Shown here piece by piece: positions 24,660-31,282 of a DNA stretch of 33,771 nt (positions within the stretch are counted from its first letter, which is position 1; each line of letters begins with the position of its first letter). Under the pieces are notes generated by a model. The model saw only the letters and a list, made by a program, of their open reading frames with translations, made no database searches and was not told the origin of the DNA. The stretch comes from CANKHJ01 sp035556495 (GTDB taxonomy: Bacteria; Pseudomonadota; Alphaproteobacteria; Rhizobiales; Xanthobacteraceae), in contig DATMEW010000090.1 of assembly GCA_035556495.1 (NCBI GenBank), positions 1 through 33,771 of the forward strand, read 5' to 3'. The position numbers were made by a program, and so were the translations under genes.

Positions 24660-24771
24660 GGCAACCGATACCTCCCGGGCATCATAATAGCACAAAAAAA
24701 GCCTTGGACGGGCATGAGAGCCCCCGCAACACTCCGGTTCAGAAACAGCAACACTCCTTCCGGAGGATCGC
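24660..24771. promoter_or_regulatory. LysR/SDR divergent control region with a 22-base-spaced direct repeat
   Basis: A 112-base divergent region. A 10-base direct repeat GCAACACTCC occurs at 24726-24735 and again at 24748-24757, 22 bases apart (about two helical turns), right before GGAGG (24762-24766), the ribosome site of the SDR gene. LysR sites are usually T-N11-A dyads, so this may be a second-site element or another regulator's operator. An A-rich run lies near 24692-24700. Confidence 0.45.
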
Positions 24772-25503
24772 ATGCCGCTGTCCGGCAAGGTGGCTATCGT
24801 CACGGGCGCAGCCGGCGGTCAGGGCCGCGTGGAGGCGCTCGCGCTCGCCGCCGCCGGCGCGAACGTGCTCGCGACGGACCTGTCCGCGGCCCTGCCCAAT
24901 CCGTCGAGCCGGGACGGCGACCTCGCCGGGTCCCTCGCCTATCAGCACCATGACGTGACGTCCGAGGACGACTGGGCCGGTGTGGCCGAGACCTGTCTGC
25001 GGCAGTGGGGCCGGATCGACATTCTCGTGAACAACGCCGGCATCTATCGGCAGGCCACGATGCTGGAGACCGACGCGGCCCTGTTCGACCTGCATCTGGG
25101 CGTCAACACACGTGGCGTCTTTCTCGGCATGAAGGCCGTCGCGCCGGTCATGAAACAGGCGGGCGGCGGCACCATCATCAACATCGCCTCGGGCGCCGGC
25201 ACCAAGGGCACTGTCGGCACATTCGCCTATTCCGCGTCGAAATGGGCGGTGCGGGGCATGACACGCTCGGCAGCGCGCGAACTCGCGCCGTTCAACATCC
25301 GGGTGAACGCCGTCCTGCCCGGCCTGATCGACACCGCCATGGTCGCCAACCGGACCGGCAAGGATGCCTTCATCGAGAAAATCCCGCTGGCCCGGATCGG
25401 CCAGCCCGACGATGTCGCGCGGGTCGTGCTGTTTCTTGCGACGGAATCCCACGGCTACGTCACAGGGGCGGAAATTCCGGTGGATGGCGGCTATCTGGCC
25501 TGA
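24772..25503 (+). CDS. SDR-family NAD(P)-dependent oxidoreductase
   Basis: A 243-residue short-chain dehydrogenase. The dinucleotide motif TGAAGGQG is at residues 11-18, the structural NNAG motif in ILVNNAGIY, the catalytic Ser in NIASGAGTKG and the YSASK motif (YSASKWA) in place, and it ends with the typical EIPVDGGYLA. The length and layout are of the classical SDR, as in 3-oxoacyl-ACP reductases and many alcohol or hydroxysteroid dehydrogenases. The start ATG 24772 follows GGAGG by five bases. The Bug-type binding protein follows after 43 bases in the same direction, so the pair is likely one transcript under the adjacent LysR. Substrate unknown. Confidence 0.88.
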   Translation: MPLSGKVAIVTGAAGGQGRVEALALAAAGANVLATDLSAALPNPSSRDGDLAGSLAYQHHDVTSEDDWAGVAETCLRQWGRIDILVNNAGIYRQATMLETDAALFDLHLGVNTRGVFLGMKAVAPVMKQAGGGTIINIASGAGTKGTVGTFAYSASKWAVRGMTRSAARELAPFNIRVNAVLPGLIDTAMVANRTGKDAFIEKIPLARIGQPDDVARVVLFLATESHGYVTGAEIPVDGGYLA

Positions 25504-25546
25504 ACTATCAGAACGCGGCCGCAAGGCCCGACAGGGAGGAACGACA

Positions 25547-26515
25547 ATGTTGAGAATGCTGGCAGCCGCCGTGCTTGCCGCCACCGTTGCGACAGTCACA
25601 CCGGGCGCCGCAACGGCGCAGGCCGCCTTTCCGTCCAAGGAAGTCCGCTTCATCTGCGGATTCCCCGCCGGCAGCGGCGCGGACATCATCGTCCGCTTCT
25701 TCGCGGACAAGATCGCGAAAAAGACCGGCCATACCTTCATCGTGGAGAATCGGCCCGGCGCCGGCGGCATGCTGGCCCTGACCCATACCGCGCGGGCACA
25801 GCCGGACGGCCACACCATTCTGCTCGCCGGCGGCAACGCCGTCGCGATCAACGCCAACCTGCTCAAGAACCCGCCCATCGACGCCGCCAAGGACATCAAG
25901 GTCGCGGCAACGATCAACAAGATGCCGTTCCTGCTCGTGGTGGACGGCAAGTCCTCCTACAAATCGCTGGGCGACCTGACGGAGGCGATGAGGATCAAGG
26001 GACGCAAGGCGTCCTATGCCTATTCCTCGCCCTTCTCGAAGGTGATCGCGGAATCCTACAAGACAGTCGGCAAGCTCGATGCAGTCGAGGTGGCCTACAA
26101 GAGCGCGACCGACTCGCTCAACGATCTGTCCAGCGGCGCGGTCGATTTCGCCATTCTCGACCCGGTCATGGGCCTGTCCCTGCACAAGGAAGGCAAGGTC
26201 CGCGCGCTCGCCATCTCGACGGCGGACCGGACCAACGCCACCGGCGCCCTGCCCACTTTCACGGAGCAGGGCGTGAAGCTCGACCTGCCGGGCTGGTGGG
26301 CGGCGCTGGTGCCGGCCGGCACGCCGGCCGCGGTGGTGGAGACCATCAACGGCTGGTTCGCGGACGCGCTGAAGGAGCCGGACACCCGGGACTTCCTCGC
26401 CAAGGGCGGCGCGGACCCCCTCACGCTCTCCGCCGCCGACGCCAACAAATATTTCCTTGAGGAAATCTCCAACTGGGACCGCCTGATCAAAATGGCGCGG
26501 ATCGAGAAACAATAA
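25547..26515 (+). CDS. Bug-family (TctC-like) periplasmic solute-binding protein
   Basis: Periplasmic binding protein of the tripartite tricarboxylate transporter (TTT/Bug) type, 322 aa, which typically binds carboxylates. A Sec signal peptide covers about the first 26 residues (MLRMLAAAVLAATVATVTPG, then ending ATAQA). The mature start FPSKEVRFICGFPAGSGADI, then VENRPGAGGMLA, are Bug hallmarks, with the ligand-binding loop around the second motif. ATG 25547 has AGGGAGGA 6 bases upstream. No tctA/tctB membrane genes accompany it, so it is an orphan, as most Bug proteins are. Its place beside the SDR and LysR genes suggests it senses or captures the carboxylate used by this locus. Confidence 0.9.
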   Translation: MLRMLAAAVLAATVATVTPGAATAQAAFPSKEVRFICGFPAGSGADIIVRFFADKIAKKTGHTFIVENRPGAGGMLALTHTARAQPDGHTILLAGGNAVAINANLLKNPPIDAAKDIKVAATINKMPFLLVVDGKSSYKSLGDLTEAMRIKGRKASYAYSSPFSKVIAESYKTVGKLDAVEVAYKSATDSLNDLSSGAVDFAILDPVMGLSLHKEGKVRALAISTADRTNATGALPTFTEQGVKLDLPGWWAALVPAGTPAAVVETINGWFADALKEPDTRDFLAKGGADPLTLSAADANKYFLEEISNWDRLIKMARIEKQ

Positions 26516-26581
26516 AACCCGTCAGAGACGATGCCCGGTTGCGTCTCCGGCGGCCGGACATGAGGGCATGAATGACGAGAC

Positions 26582-26635
26582 CCGCGGCTCCTTTCGCCGG
26601 GAGCCGCGGCTGGCTGCAACGTCATGGCACGTTGC
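26582..26635. terminator. Two hairpins between convergent Bug and hypothetical genes
   Basis: In the 140-base convergent gap there are two perfect inverted repeats: CCGCGGCTCC/GGAGCCGCGG (26582-26591 and 26600-26609) and GCAACGT/ACGTTGC (26616-26622 and 26629-26635). Neither has a real T-run after it. They are the best candidates for ending transcription from both sides. Confidence 0.45.
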
Positions 26636-26655
26636 GGGCCGCCCATCCGGCAGGC

Positions 26656-27024
26656 TTACGGCTCGGTGGCGAAGCGTAGCCGGCCCGCAGGGCGCAGCGT
26701 ATCGATATCGAACGTATGGATTTCCACGGTTCCGGCGACATCCAGCGTCACGACCAGTTTCTCGCCCGTCACCGCCGTGGTCACGATCCGCGCATTTTTC
26801 GGCAGCAGCGCGGCGACATCCGCCGGCCCGGTACTTCCGTCCGTGCGGAAAAGGCGGTAGCCGATGGCTCCCACCACGGCGAACACGGCGAGGATCGTCG
26901 TCAAGGCGGTGATGGCCATCATCCATTTGACACGGGCGACGACGCGCGCCGAGGCCGGGTCCAGCGGCTTGTCCTCCTCGGATGCGTTATCCAGCCTGTC
27001 ACCGTCCGAATATGGTTGTGTCAT
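26656..27024 (-). CDS. Conserved hypothetical protein with one transmembrane segment
   Basis: A 122-residue protein beginning MTQPYSDGDRLDN. It has a charged cytoplasmic N-terminus (about 32 residues), one transmembrane helix (about residues 35-58, MMAITALTTILAVFAVVGAIGY) after Arg and Lys, and a periplasmic C-terminal part of about 60 residues predicted as beta-rich (TTAVTGEKLVVTLDVAG, then VEIHTFDID). I do not recognise a named family, but genes of this kind beside rluD recur in Hyphomicrobiales as I remember. Its ATG (27024-27022) overlaps the rluD ATG on the other strand by two bases, and no ribosome site precedes it. Function unknown. Confidence 0.7.
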   Translation of the reverse strand: MTQPYSDGDRLDNASEEDKPLDPASARVVARVKWMMAITALTTILAVFAVVGAIGYRLFRTDGSTGPADVAALLPKNARIVTTAVTGEKLVVTLDVAGTVEIHTFDIDTLRPAGRLRFATEP

Positions 27025-28060
27025 GAGCGAAGCAGATCTGGACCATCGAGAAGTGGTCGTCCCCGAAACTCTGGCCGGAGAACGGCTCGATCGCGCGCTC
27101 GCATCCTGCCTTCCCGAGATTTCCCGGTCGCGCCTCAAGGCGCTCATTCTGGCGGGCCACGTCACCGTCGGCGGCCGCACGATCCTTGATCCGAGCAGCC
27201 GCGTCAACAGCGGCGACCGCCTCGTGGCCGGGATTCCCCCGGCAGCCCCCGCCGAACCCGAGCCCGAGGATATCCCGCTGAATGTCGTGTTCGAGGACGA
27301 CGACCTGATCGTGATCGACAAACCGGCCGGGCTCGTCGTCCACCCCGCAGCCGGCCACTGGACGGGAACGCTGGTGAATGCGCTCGTCGCCCATTGCGGC
27401 GACAGCCTGTCCGGCATCGGCGGCGTGCGCCGGCCGGGCATCGTGCATCGGCTCGACAAGGACACCACCGGGGTCATGGTGGTCGCCAAGACGGACGCGG
27501 CTCACCGGCACCTTTCCGCCCAGTTCGCCGACCATGGCCGGACCGGTCCGCTGGAGCGGGGTTATCTCGCTTTCGTCTGGGGCGTTCCGCCGCACCCCCG
27601 CGGCACCATCGACAAGCCGCTCGGCCGCCATCCCCATGCGCGGGAGAAAATTTCGGTGCGGGGAACCGGCAAGCCCGCCATCACGCACTGGGAGCTGCTG
27701 GAAACCTATCCGGGAACGGACGGCGGCCCCGCCGTCAGCCTGGTGGAATGCCACCTGGAAACCGGCCGAACGCACCAGATTCGCGTTCACCTCGCCTCCA
27801 TCGGCCACCCCCTGCTGGGTGACGATCTTTATGGGCCCGGCTTCAAAACCAAGGTCGCGCGTCTGCCCCCCGACGCCCGTCAGGCCGTCGAAGCCCTTGG
27901 CCGGCAGGCCCTGCATGCCTATATGCTTGGTATTGCCCACCCTCGCGACGAGAGTTTCATGGACTTTCGTGCGGAACTTCCGCACGACCTCGCTCGTTTA
28001 CGCGATGCATTGGACCCGGATCGCGTTCACGGGCCGCTCCGCTTGCAGCACCCAGCTTGA
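27023..28060 (+). CDS. rluD: Ribosomal large-subunit pseudouridine synthase RluD-like
   Basis: Converts specific uridines of 23S rRNA to pseudouridine; RluA/RluD family, 345 aa. An N-terminal S4 RNA-binding domain (RLDRALASCLPEISRSRLKA, residues about 20-80) is followed by the catalytic domain with the signature HRLDKDTTG, whose catalytic Asp is D145, and by ETGRTHQIRVHLASIGHPLLGD toward the C-terminus (motif III). The start ATG 27023 is two bases shared with the divergent gene and has no visible Shine-Dalgarno; the alternative GTG further in would remove the family N-terminus. rpoH follows 181 bases downstream, the usual order in the Hyphomicrobiales. Confidence 0.93.
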   Translation: MSEADLDHREVVVPETLAGERLDRALASCLPEISRSRLKALILAGHVTVGGRTILDPSSRVNSGDRLVAGIPPAAPAEPEPEDIPLNVVFEDDDLIVIDKPAGLVVHPAAGHWTGTLVNALVAHCGDSLSGIGGVRRPGIVHRLDKDTTGVMVVAKTDAAHRHLSAQFADHGRTGPLERGYLAFVWGVPPHPRGTIDKPLGRHPHAREKISVRGTGKPAITHWELLETYPGTDGGPAVSLVECHLETGRTHQIRVHLASIGHPLLGDDLYGPGFKTKVARLPPDARQAVEALGRQALHAYMLGIAHPRDESFMDFRAELPHDLARLRDALDPDRVHGPLRLQHPA

Positions 28061-28089
28061 GAGACCACGCGGCATCCTCTCCGGGATGT

Positions 28090-28110
28090 GACACTGGCGT
28101 GTCTTTCTTT
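28090..28110 (+). terminator. Weak possible terminator after rluD
   Basis: A 5-bp stem GACAC/GTGTC with loop TGGC, followed by TTTCTTT, 29 bases after the rluD stop. The short stem makes it doubtful. The rest of the 181-base gap up to rpoH must contain the rpoH promoter, which I cannot identify; GAGGAGG just before 28242 is the rpoH ribosome site. Confidence 0.3.
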
Positions 28111-28241
28111 CGACCCAATGGCTGCGATATGCTGCGGATGCGGTCGTATTCGCAATCGCAATATGGACCTGAGTCGCCGGCTCTTGCAGCGGCGTCCCAT
28201 CCGCCCGCCGATTTCGGGGGCATAATCGAGGAGGGCTTGCT

Positions 28242-29153
28242 ATGGCCCGTGCAGCCACACTTCCCACTCTGACGGCCGAATCGGGCCTGACGCGCTATCT
28301 TGAGGAAATCCGCCGGTTCCCGATGCTGGAACCGCAGCAGGAATACATGCTCGCCAAGAGCTGGCGTGAACATGAGGACCGCGACGCCGCCCATCAGTTG
28401 GTGACGAGCCATCTGCGTCTCGTGGCGAAGATCGCCATGGGTTATCGCGGCTATGGCCTGCCCATTTCGGAAGTGATCTCCGAGGGAAACGTCGGCCTGA
28501 TGCAGGCCGTGAAGCGCTTCGAGCCGGAAAAGGGCTTCCGCCTCGCAACCTATGCCATGTGGTGGATCAAGGCCGCCATTCAGGAATACATCCTGCGTTC
28601 GTGGTCGCTCGTGAAGATGGGCACCACCGCGAACCAGAAGAAGCTGTTCTTCAATCTCCGCAAAGCCAAGAGCAAGATTTCCGCGCTTGAGGAAGGTGAC
28701 CTGCGGCCCGACCAGGTCAAGATCATCGCCAAGCGGCTCGGGGTGACGGAACAGGACGTCATCGACATGAATCGGCGGCTCGGGGGCGATTCCTCGCTCA
28801 ACGCGCCGATCCGCGACGATGGCGAGGCCGGCGAATGGCAGGACTGGCTGGTGGACGACAGCGCCAGCCAGGAATCCGTGCTGATGGAATCGGAGGAAGC
28901 CGACAATCGCCGTCACGCGCTGGGCGAGGCTTTATCAGTCCTGAACGACCGCGAACGGCGGATCTTCGAGGCGCGGCGGCTGGCGGACGATCCGGTGACG
29001 CTGGAACAGCTTGCGACGGAGTTCGGCGTGTCCCGCGAGCGCGTCCGGCAGATCGAGGTCCGCGCTTTCGAGAAGGTTCAGAAAGCCGTGAAGAGCCGGA
29101 TGGCTGCCATGGAGCAGCCGGCGCATGCGGCGCCGGCGCTCGCCGCACATTGA
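28242..29153 (+). CDS. rpoH: RNA polymerase sigma-32 factor (heat shock)
   Basis: Alternative sigma factor that directs RNA polymerase to heat-shock promoters; 303 aa. Region 2 runs from LTRYLEEIRRFPMLEPQQEY to MWWIKAAIQEYILRSWSL (core binding and -10 recognition). The RpoH box is seen as QKKLFFNLRK, which separates sigma-32 from other group 2/3 factors. Region 4 with the helix-turn-helix VTLEQLATEFGVSRERVRQIEV ends the protein before a short Ala-rich tail. The ATG 28242 has GAGGAGGG upstream. rluD precedes it in the same direction. Confidence 0.97.
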   Translation: MARAATLPTLTAESGLTRYLEEIRRFPMLEPQQEYMLAKSWREHEDRDAAHQLVTSHLRLVAKIAMGYRGYGLPISEVISEGNVGLMQAVKRFEPEKGFRLATYAMWWIKAAIQEYILRSWSLVKMGTTANQKKLFFNLRKAKSKISALEEGDLRPDQVKIIAKRLGVTEQDVIDMNRRLGGDSSLNAPIRDDGEAGEWQDWLVDDSASQESVLMESEEADNRRHALGEALSVLNDRERRIFEARRLADDPVTLEQLATEFGVSRERVRQIEVRAFEKVQKAVKSRMAAMEQPAHAAPALAAH

Positions 29154-29182
29154 GCGAAGGGCGGCACGCACGACGGTCCTTT

Positions 29183-30370
29183 CTAGCGCGCTGAGGACGG
29201 CGGCTTGCTGCCGTCCTCTTGCGGCATCAGATCGGCCAGGCTCAACTGCTTCTGAAAACCGACCTGAACGAGATAGGCGGATGGCATGGACACTATGCCG
29301 GCCGATATCTGGCGCTGCGCAAGCGTGGCGGTTCCGATCCACCCGCCGTCAAAACGATAGGCGGCATCGAGGCCGACCGTGCGGGTGAGGATCGTCAGGT
29401 CCAGCCCCTGATAGGACTCGGTTTTCCAGCGGCCATAGCCGGCCAGCGCGAACCTGTCCGTAAGCTTCGCAGTGGCTGTCGCCTGATGCTCCGTCACGAT
29501 GTTGAGCGCCGCAAAGGGAAATGTGGTGTCGTTCGCGACGCGTTGGGACTTCGCCTCGAACACAACGTTGCGGTAGGGCAGCGTCGCCTTGCCGGTATAG
29601 AGAAGCGTGCGCACCGGCTCGAAATCCGGAATGTCGAAATCCGCCCGGAACGGCGAGACCGATCCTTCCACGGCCGCGCCTCGTAACCGCAGCGAGGCGA
29701 ACACATTCACCTGCATGCGGTGATGGCTGCGCCGCAATCCCAGATAGTCAAAATCGGATAGCGAGGAGACGCGGCCGACAGCCCCTGACACGCCGATCTC
29801 CCCGTCCTTCCGCACCAGCGCCATGCCCGGCGTCACGGTGGCCGATGCGAGAGTCTCGCCATCGGGGAGGAAGCCGCCGAAGACCAGCGGATTGCGCTCG
29901 TTCAGATGGGCATAACGCCCCTCCAGGCTGGAAAACAGCCGATAGCCCTCCCCGAAATAATCCACACGGTTGCGCCAGACCGCCGCCGCCAGGCGCCGGG
30001 ACCAGGTCTGCTCGGACAGTCCATTCAGCGTCGCAGTCCAGAGCCAGCGGTCGCGCAGCTTGCGCCGATAACTGAAGGTCAGGCTGTTGTTGAACAGCGA
30101 CGGCGCCACGCTGCCGTCCTGAAGCGTGTTCGCCGTCACCAGGGACAGGCCGTAGGCGTGGTCGTCCCGGCGGTGGTTGTAGTCCAGTGAGAGGGTCTGA
30201 ACGAGCGACGGCGCGCTGCGCTCGCGCGGCCGCGGACCGTCCGTCGGGTTGGTGTCATAGCCGCCGCGCAGGCCCGCAACCATGGAGAAATCTATTTCCG
30301 GTTGTGTTTTCGACGTCTTTTCCGCCCAGGCCGGGGCGGTCAACAGGAGAAAAGGCAGTAGCCAGAGCAT
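29183..30370 (-). CDS. Outer-membrane beta-barrel protein
   Basis: A 395-residue exported protein. A Sec signal peptide (MLWLLPFLLLTAPAWA, cut before EKT) is followed by a short linker and then alternating hydrophobic/polar strands across the whole length (for example SLDYNHRRDDHAYGLSLVT and AGYGRWKTESYQGLDLTI), as in porin-like barrels. The early GGYDTNP word resembles the conserved start of the putative beta-barrel porin-2 family (PF10082), which includes outer-membrane proteins of polysaccharide or unknown systems. The last strand is not at the very end; a 20-residue polar tail follows. Start ATG 30370. It runs convergent to rpoH (29-base gap) and divergent from the secreted repeat protein. 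Function unknown. Confidence 0.75.
   Translation of the reverse strand: MLWLLPFLLLTAPAWAEKTSKTQPEIDFSMVAGLRGGYDTNPTDGPRPRERSAPSLVQTLSLDYNHRRDDHAYGLSLVTANTLQDGSVAPSLFNNSLTFSYRRKLRDRWLWTATLNGLSEQTWSRRLAAAVWRNRVDYFGEGYRLFSSLEGRYAHLNERNPLVFGGFLPDGETLASATVTPGMALVRKDGEIGVSGAVGRVSSLSDFDYLGLRRSHHRMQVNVFASLRLRGAAVEGSVSPFRADFDIPDFEPVRTLLYTGKATLPYRNVVFEAKSQRVANDTTFPFAALNIVTEHQATATAKLTDRFALAGYGRWKTESYQGLDLTILTRTVGLDAAYRFDGGWIGTATLAQRQISAGIVSMPSAYLVQVGFQKQLSLADLMPQEDGSKPPSSAR
29193..29218. terminator. Hairpin at the rpoH / beta-barrel convergent end
   Basis: A 9-bp perfect inverted repeat, GAGGACGGC (29193-29201) and GCCGTCCTC (29210-29218), with an 8-base loop. It lies inside the last codons of the beta-barrel gene and 39 bases after the rpoH stop. 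No U-run follows on the plus strand. It may still stop rpoH transcription. Confidence 0.4.
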
Positions 30371-30618
30371 GGCGGAGACATCCGGTTCGACACCGAAGGC
30401 TCGGTCATTAACCCTAACGACTGGTAAATGAAGAATTCAAGCTATTGATTTCAAATATATTTACAGTCAAGCCGCCGGTTTGGCGCTTCCTGATCCGCGT
30501 TAAGAGTAAACATTATTGACTAATGACAGTTTAAGTTGTGAAAAATAAAAACACAACTATTAGATGATTTATCCGCAACCGAAAGTGGTTGTCGGTAAAC
30601 AGAATGGAGGACACAGTC
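30371..30618. promoter_or_regulatory. AT-rich divergent control region with tandem hairpins
   Basis: A 248-base gap that is far richer in A and T than anything else in the window, between the beta-barrel gene (minus) and the small secreted protein (plus). It contains TTAACCCTAACG near 30408, a possible -35 TTGACT at 30516-30521, an inverted repeat GTTGTG/CACAAC (30535-30540 and 30552-30557) around an A-rich 11-base loop, and CAACC/GGTTG (30576-30580 and 30587-30591). GGAGG at 30606-30610 is the ribosome site of the secreted protein. The two hairpins would lie in its 5' leader. I see no gene here. Confidence 0.5.
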
Positions 30619-30924
30619 ATGATGAAATCTGCAATCGTTGCTTCCGCCCTGGTCATTCTTGCCTCTCCCGCCTTCGCCGGCGGCAAGGGCACCGTCAACG
30701 GCGGCGGTGGCCTGTTGGGCGGCCTGATGGCCCCGGTGACGGCAGCGGCCGGCCTCGCGAGCCTTCAGGCTCTCAACAACGTCAATCTTCAGGCGCTGAA
30801 CAACGTCAACGTTCTCAACGGCAACCGCACCACGGTCGCCGTGCCGGTCGCGGTGAAGCGCAACAACATCCTGAGCGGCGTGCTCGGCGGAGCCAACAGC
30901 GGCCACGGCTGCGGCTGCAACTGA
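30619..30924 (+). CDS. Small secreted Gly- and Asn-rich protein with LQALNNVN repeat
   Basis: A 101-residue exported protein that I do not recognise. The start is ATG 30619 with GGAGG 8 bases upstream; a further ATG follows directly. The signal peptide is MMKSAIVASALVILASPAFA, cut before GGKG. The mature part is about 80 residues: a Gly-rich stretch (GGKGTVNGGGGLLGG), a perfect two-copy repeat LQALNNVN (residues 49-56 and 57-64) leading into VLNGN, a basic/hydrophobic stretch (VAVPVAVKRNNILSGVLGG) and a C-terminus GHGCGCN with two cysteines. The repeat is Asn/Leu/Val-rich, as in some self-assembling surface proteins, but that is only a resemblance. It is divergent from the outer-membrane barrel gene and ends in a hairpin. 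Confidence 0.75.
   Translation: MMKSAIVASALVILASPAFAGGKGTVNGGGGLLGGLMAPVTAAAGLASLQALNNVNLQALNNVNVLNGNRTTVAVPVAVKRNNILSGVLGGANSGHGCGCN
30763..30810 (+). repeat. Tandem 24-base coding repeat (LQALNNVN x2)
   Basis: Two adjacent 24-base units, 30763-30786 and 30787-30810, each encoding LQALNNVN. They differ at synonymous third positions (for example CTC against CTG), so the amino-acid repeat is kept while the DNA has drifted, which suggests selection on the protein. Confidence 0.8.
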
Positions 30925-30938
30925 CGCTCACAAAAACA

Positions 30939-30970
30939 GAAAGGGCCTCCCGGCCCTTTCTCCCTCCGTT
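30939..30970 (+). terminator. Terminator of the small secreted protein gene
   Basis: A perfect 9-bp stem GAAAGGGCC/GGCCCTTTC (30939-30947 and 30952-30960) with loop TCCC, 15 bases after the stop codon, followed by pyrimidine-rich TCCCTCCGTTTC. It resembles an intrinsic terminator, with an imperfect U-tract. Confidence 0.7.
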
Positions 30971-31133
30971 TCTCCCTCCGGCGCGGGGCACAGGGCCGCC
31001 GCGTTCAGGCAGGATCAACGGCAAGCCGGAACCATGCGCGGCCAAGCCGTCCGCCGGCGGCAGGATGTAGAAGCGGTGGAGGATCGCCCTGCGGCATCGC
31101 CGATCCGGGACCTTCCGGCGGCATCATTGCCGC

Positions 31134-31209
31134 ATTTCGGAAAAGATCATGCGCAGGAAACAAAAAGAGTTCCGGCGCGCCTGATTCGACGAAGCTGAAT
31201 CAGACCCTA
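31134..31209. repeat. Third dispersed palindromic element, degenerate
   Basis: In the 358-base stretch between the secreted protein and the 556-residue gene. The words TTTCGGAAAAGATCATGC and CAGGAAACAAAAAG match TTTTCGGATCAGATCATGC and CAGGCAAAAAG of the element at 12721-12750. It continues into a further dyad CTGATTC/GAATCAG (31181-31187 and 31197-31203) with a 9-base loop. The remainder of the gap (30971-31133 and 31210-31282) shows no gene that I can support. Confidence 0.65.
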
Positions 31210-31282
31210 AACCGCCGGTGCCGCGACACCGGCCGGCAGAGCGCATCCCCGCCGCCGGGCTCACGCCCGCGACGGCTCGCGC

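Noticed and set aside
28242..29153. Possibility that the sigma factor is the primary sigma RpoD
   Set aside because: At 303 residues it is far too short and has the RpoH box QKKLFFNLR.
30564..31070. Frame of 168 codons overlapping the small secreted protein
   Set aside because: Different frame, Arg/Gln-rich translation, no signal peptide; the overlapping 101-residue frame has a ribosome site and signal sequence.
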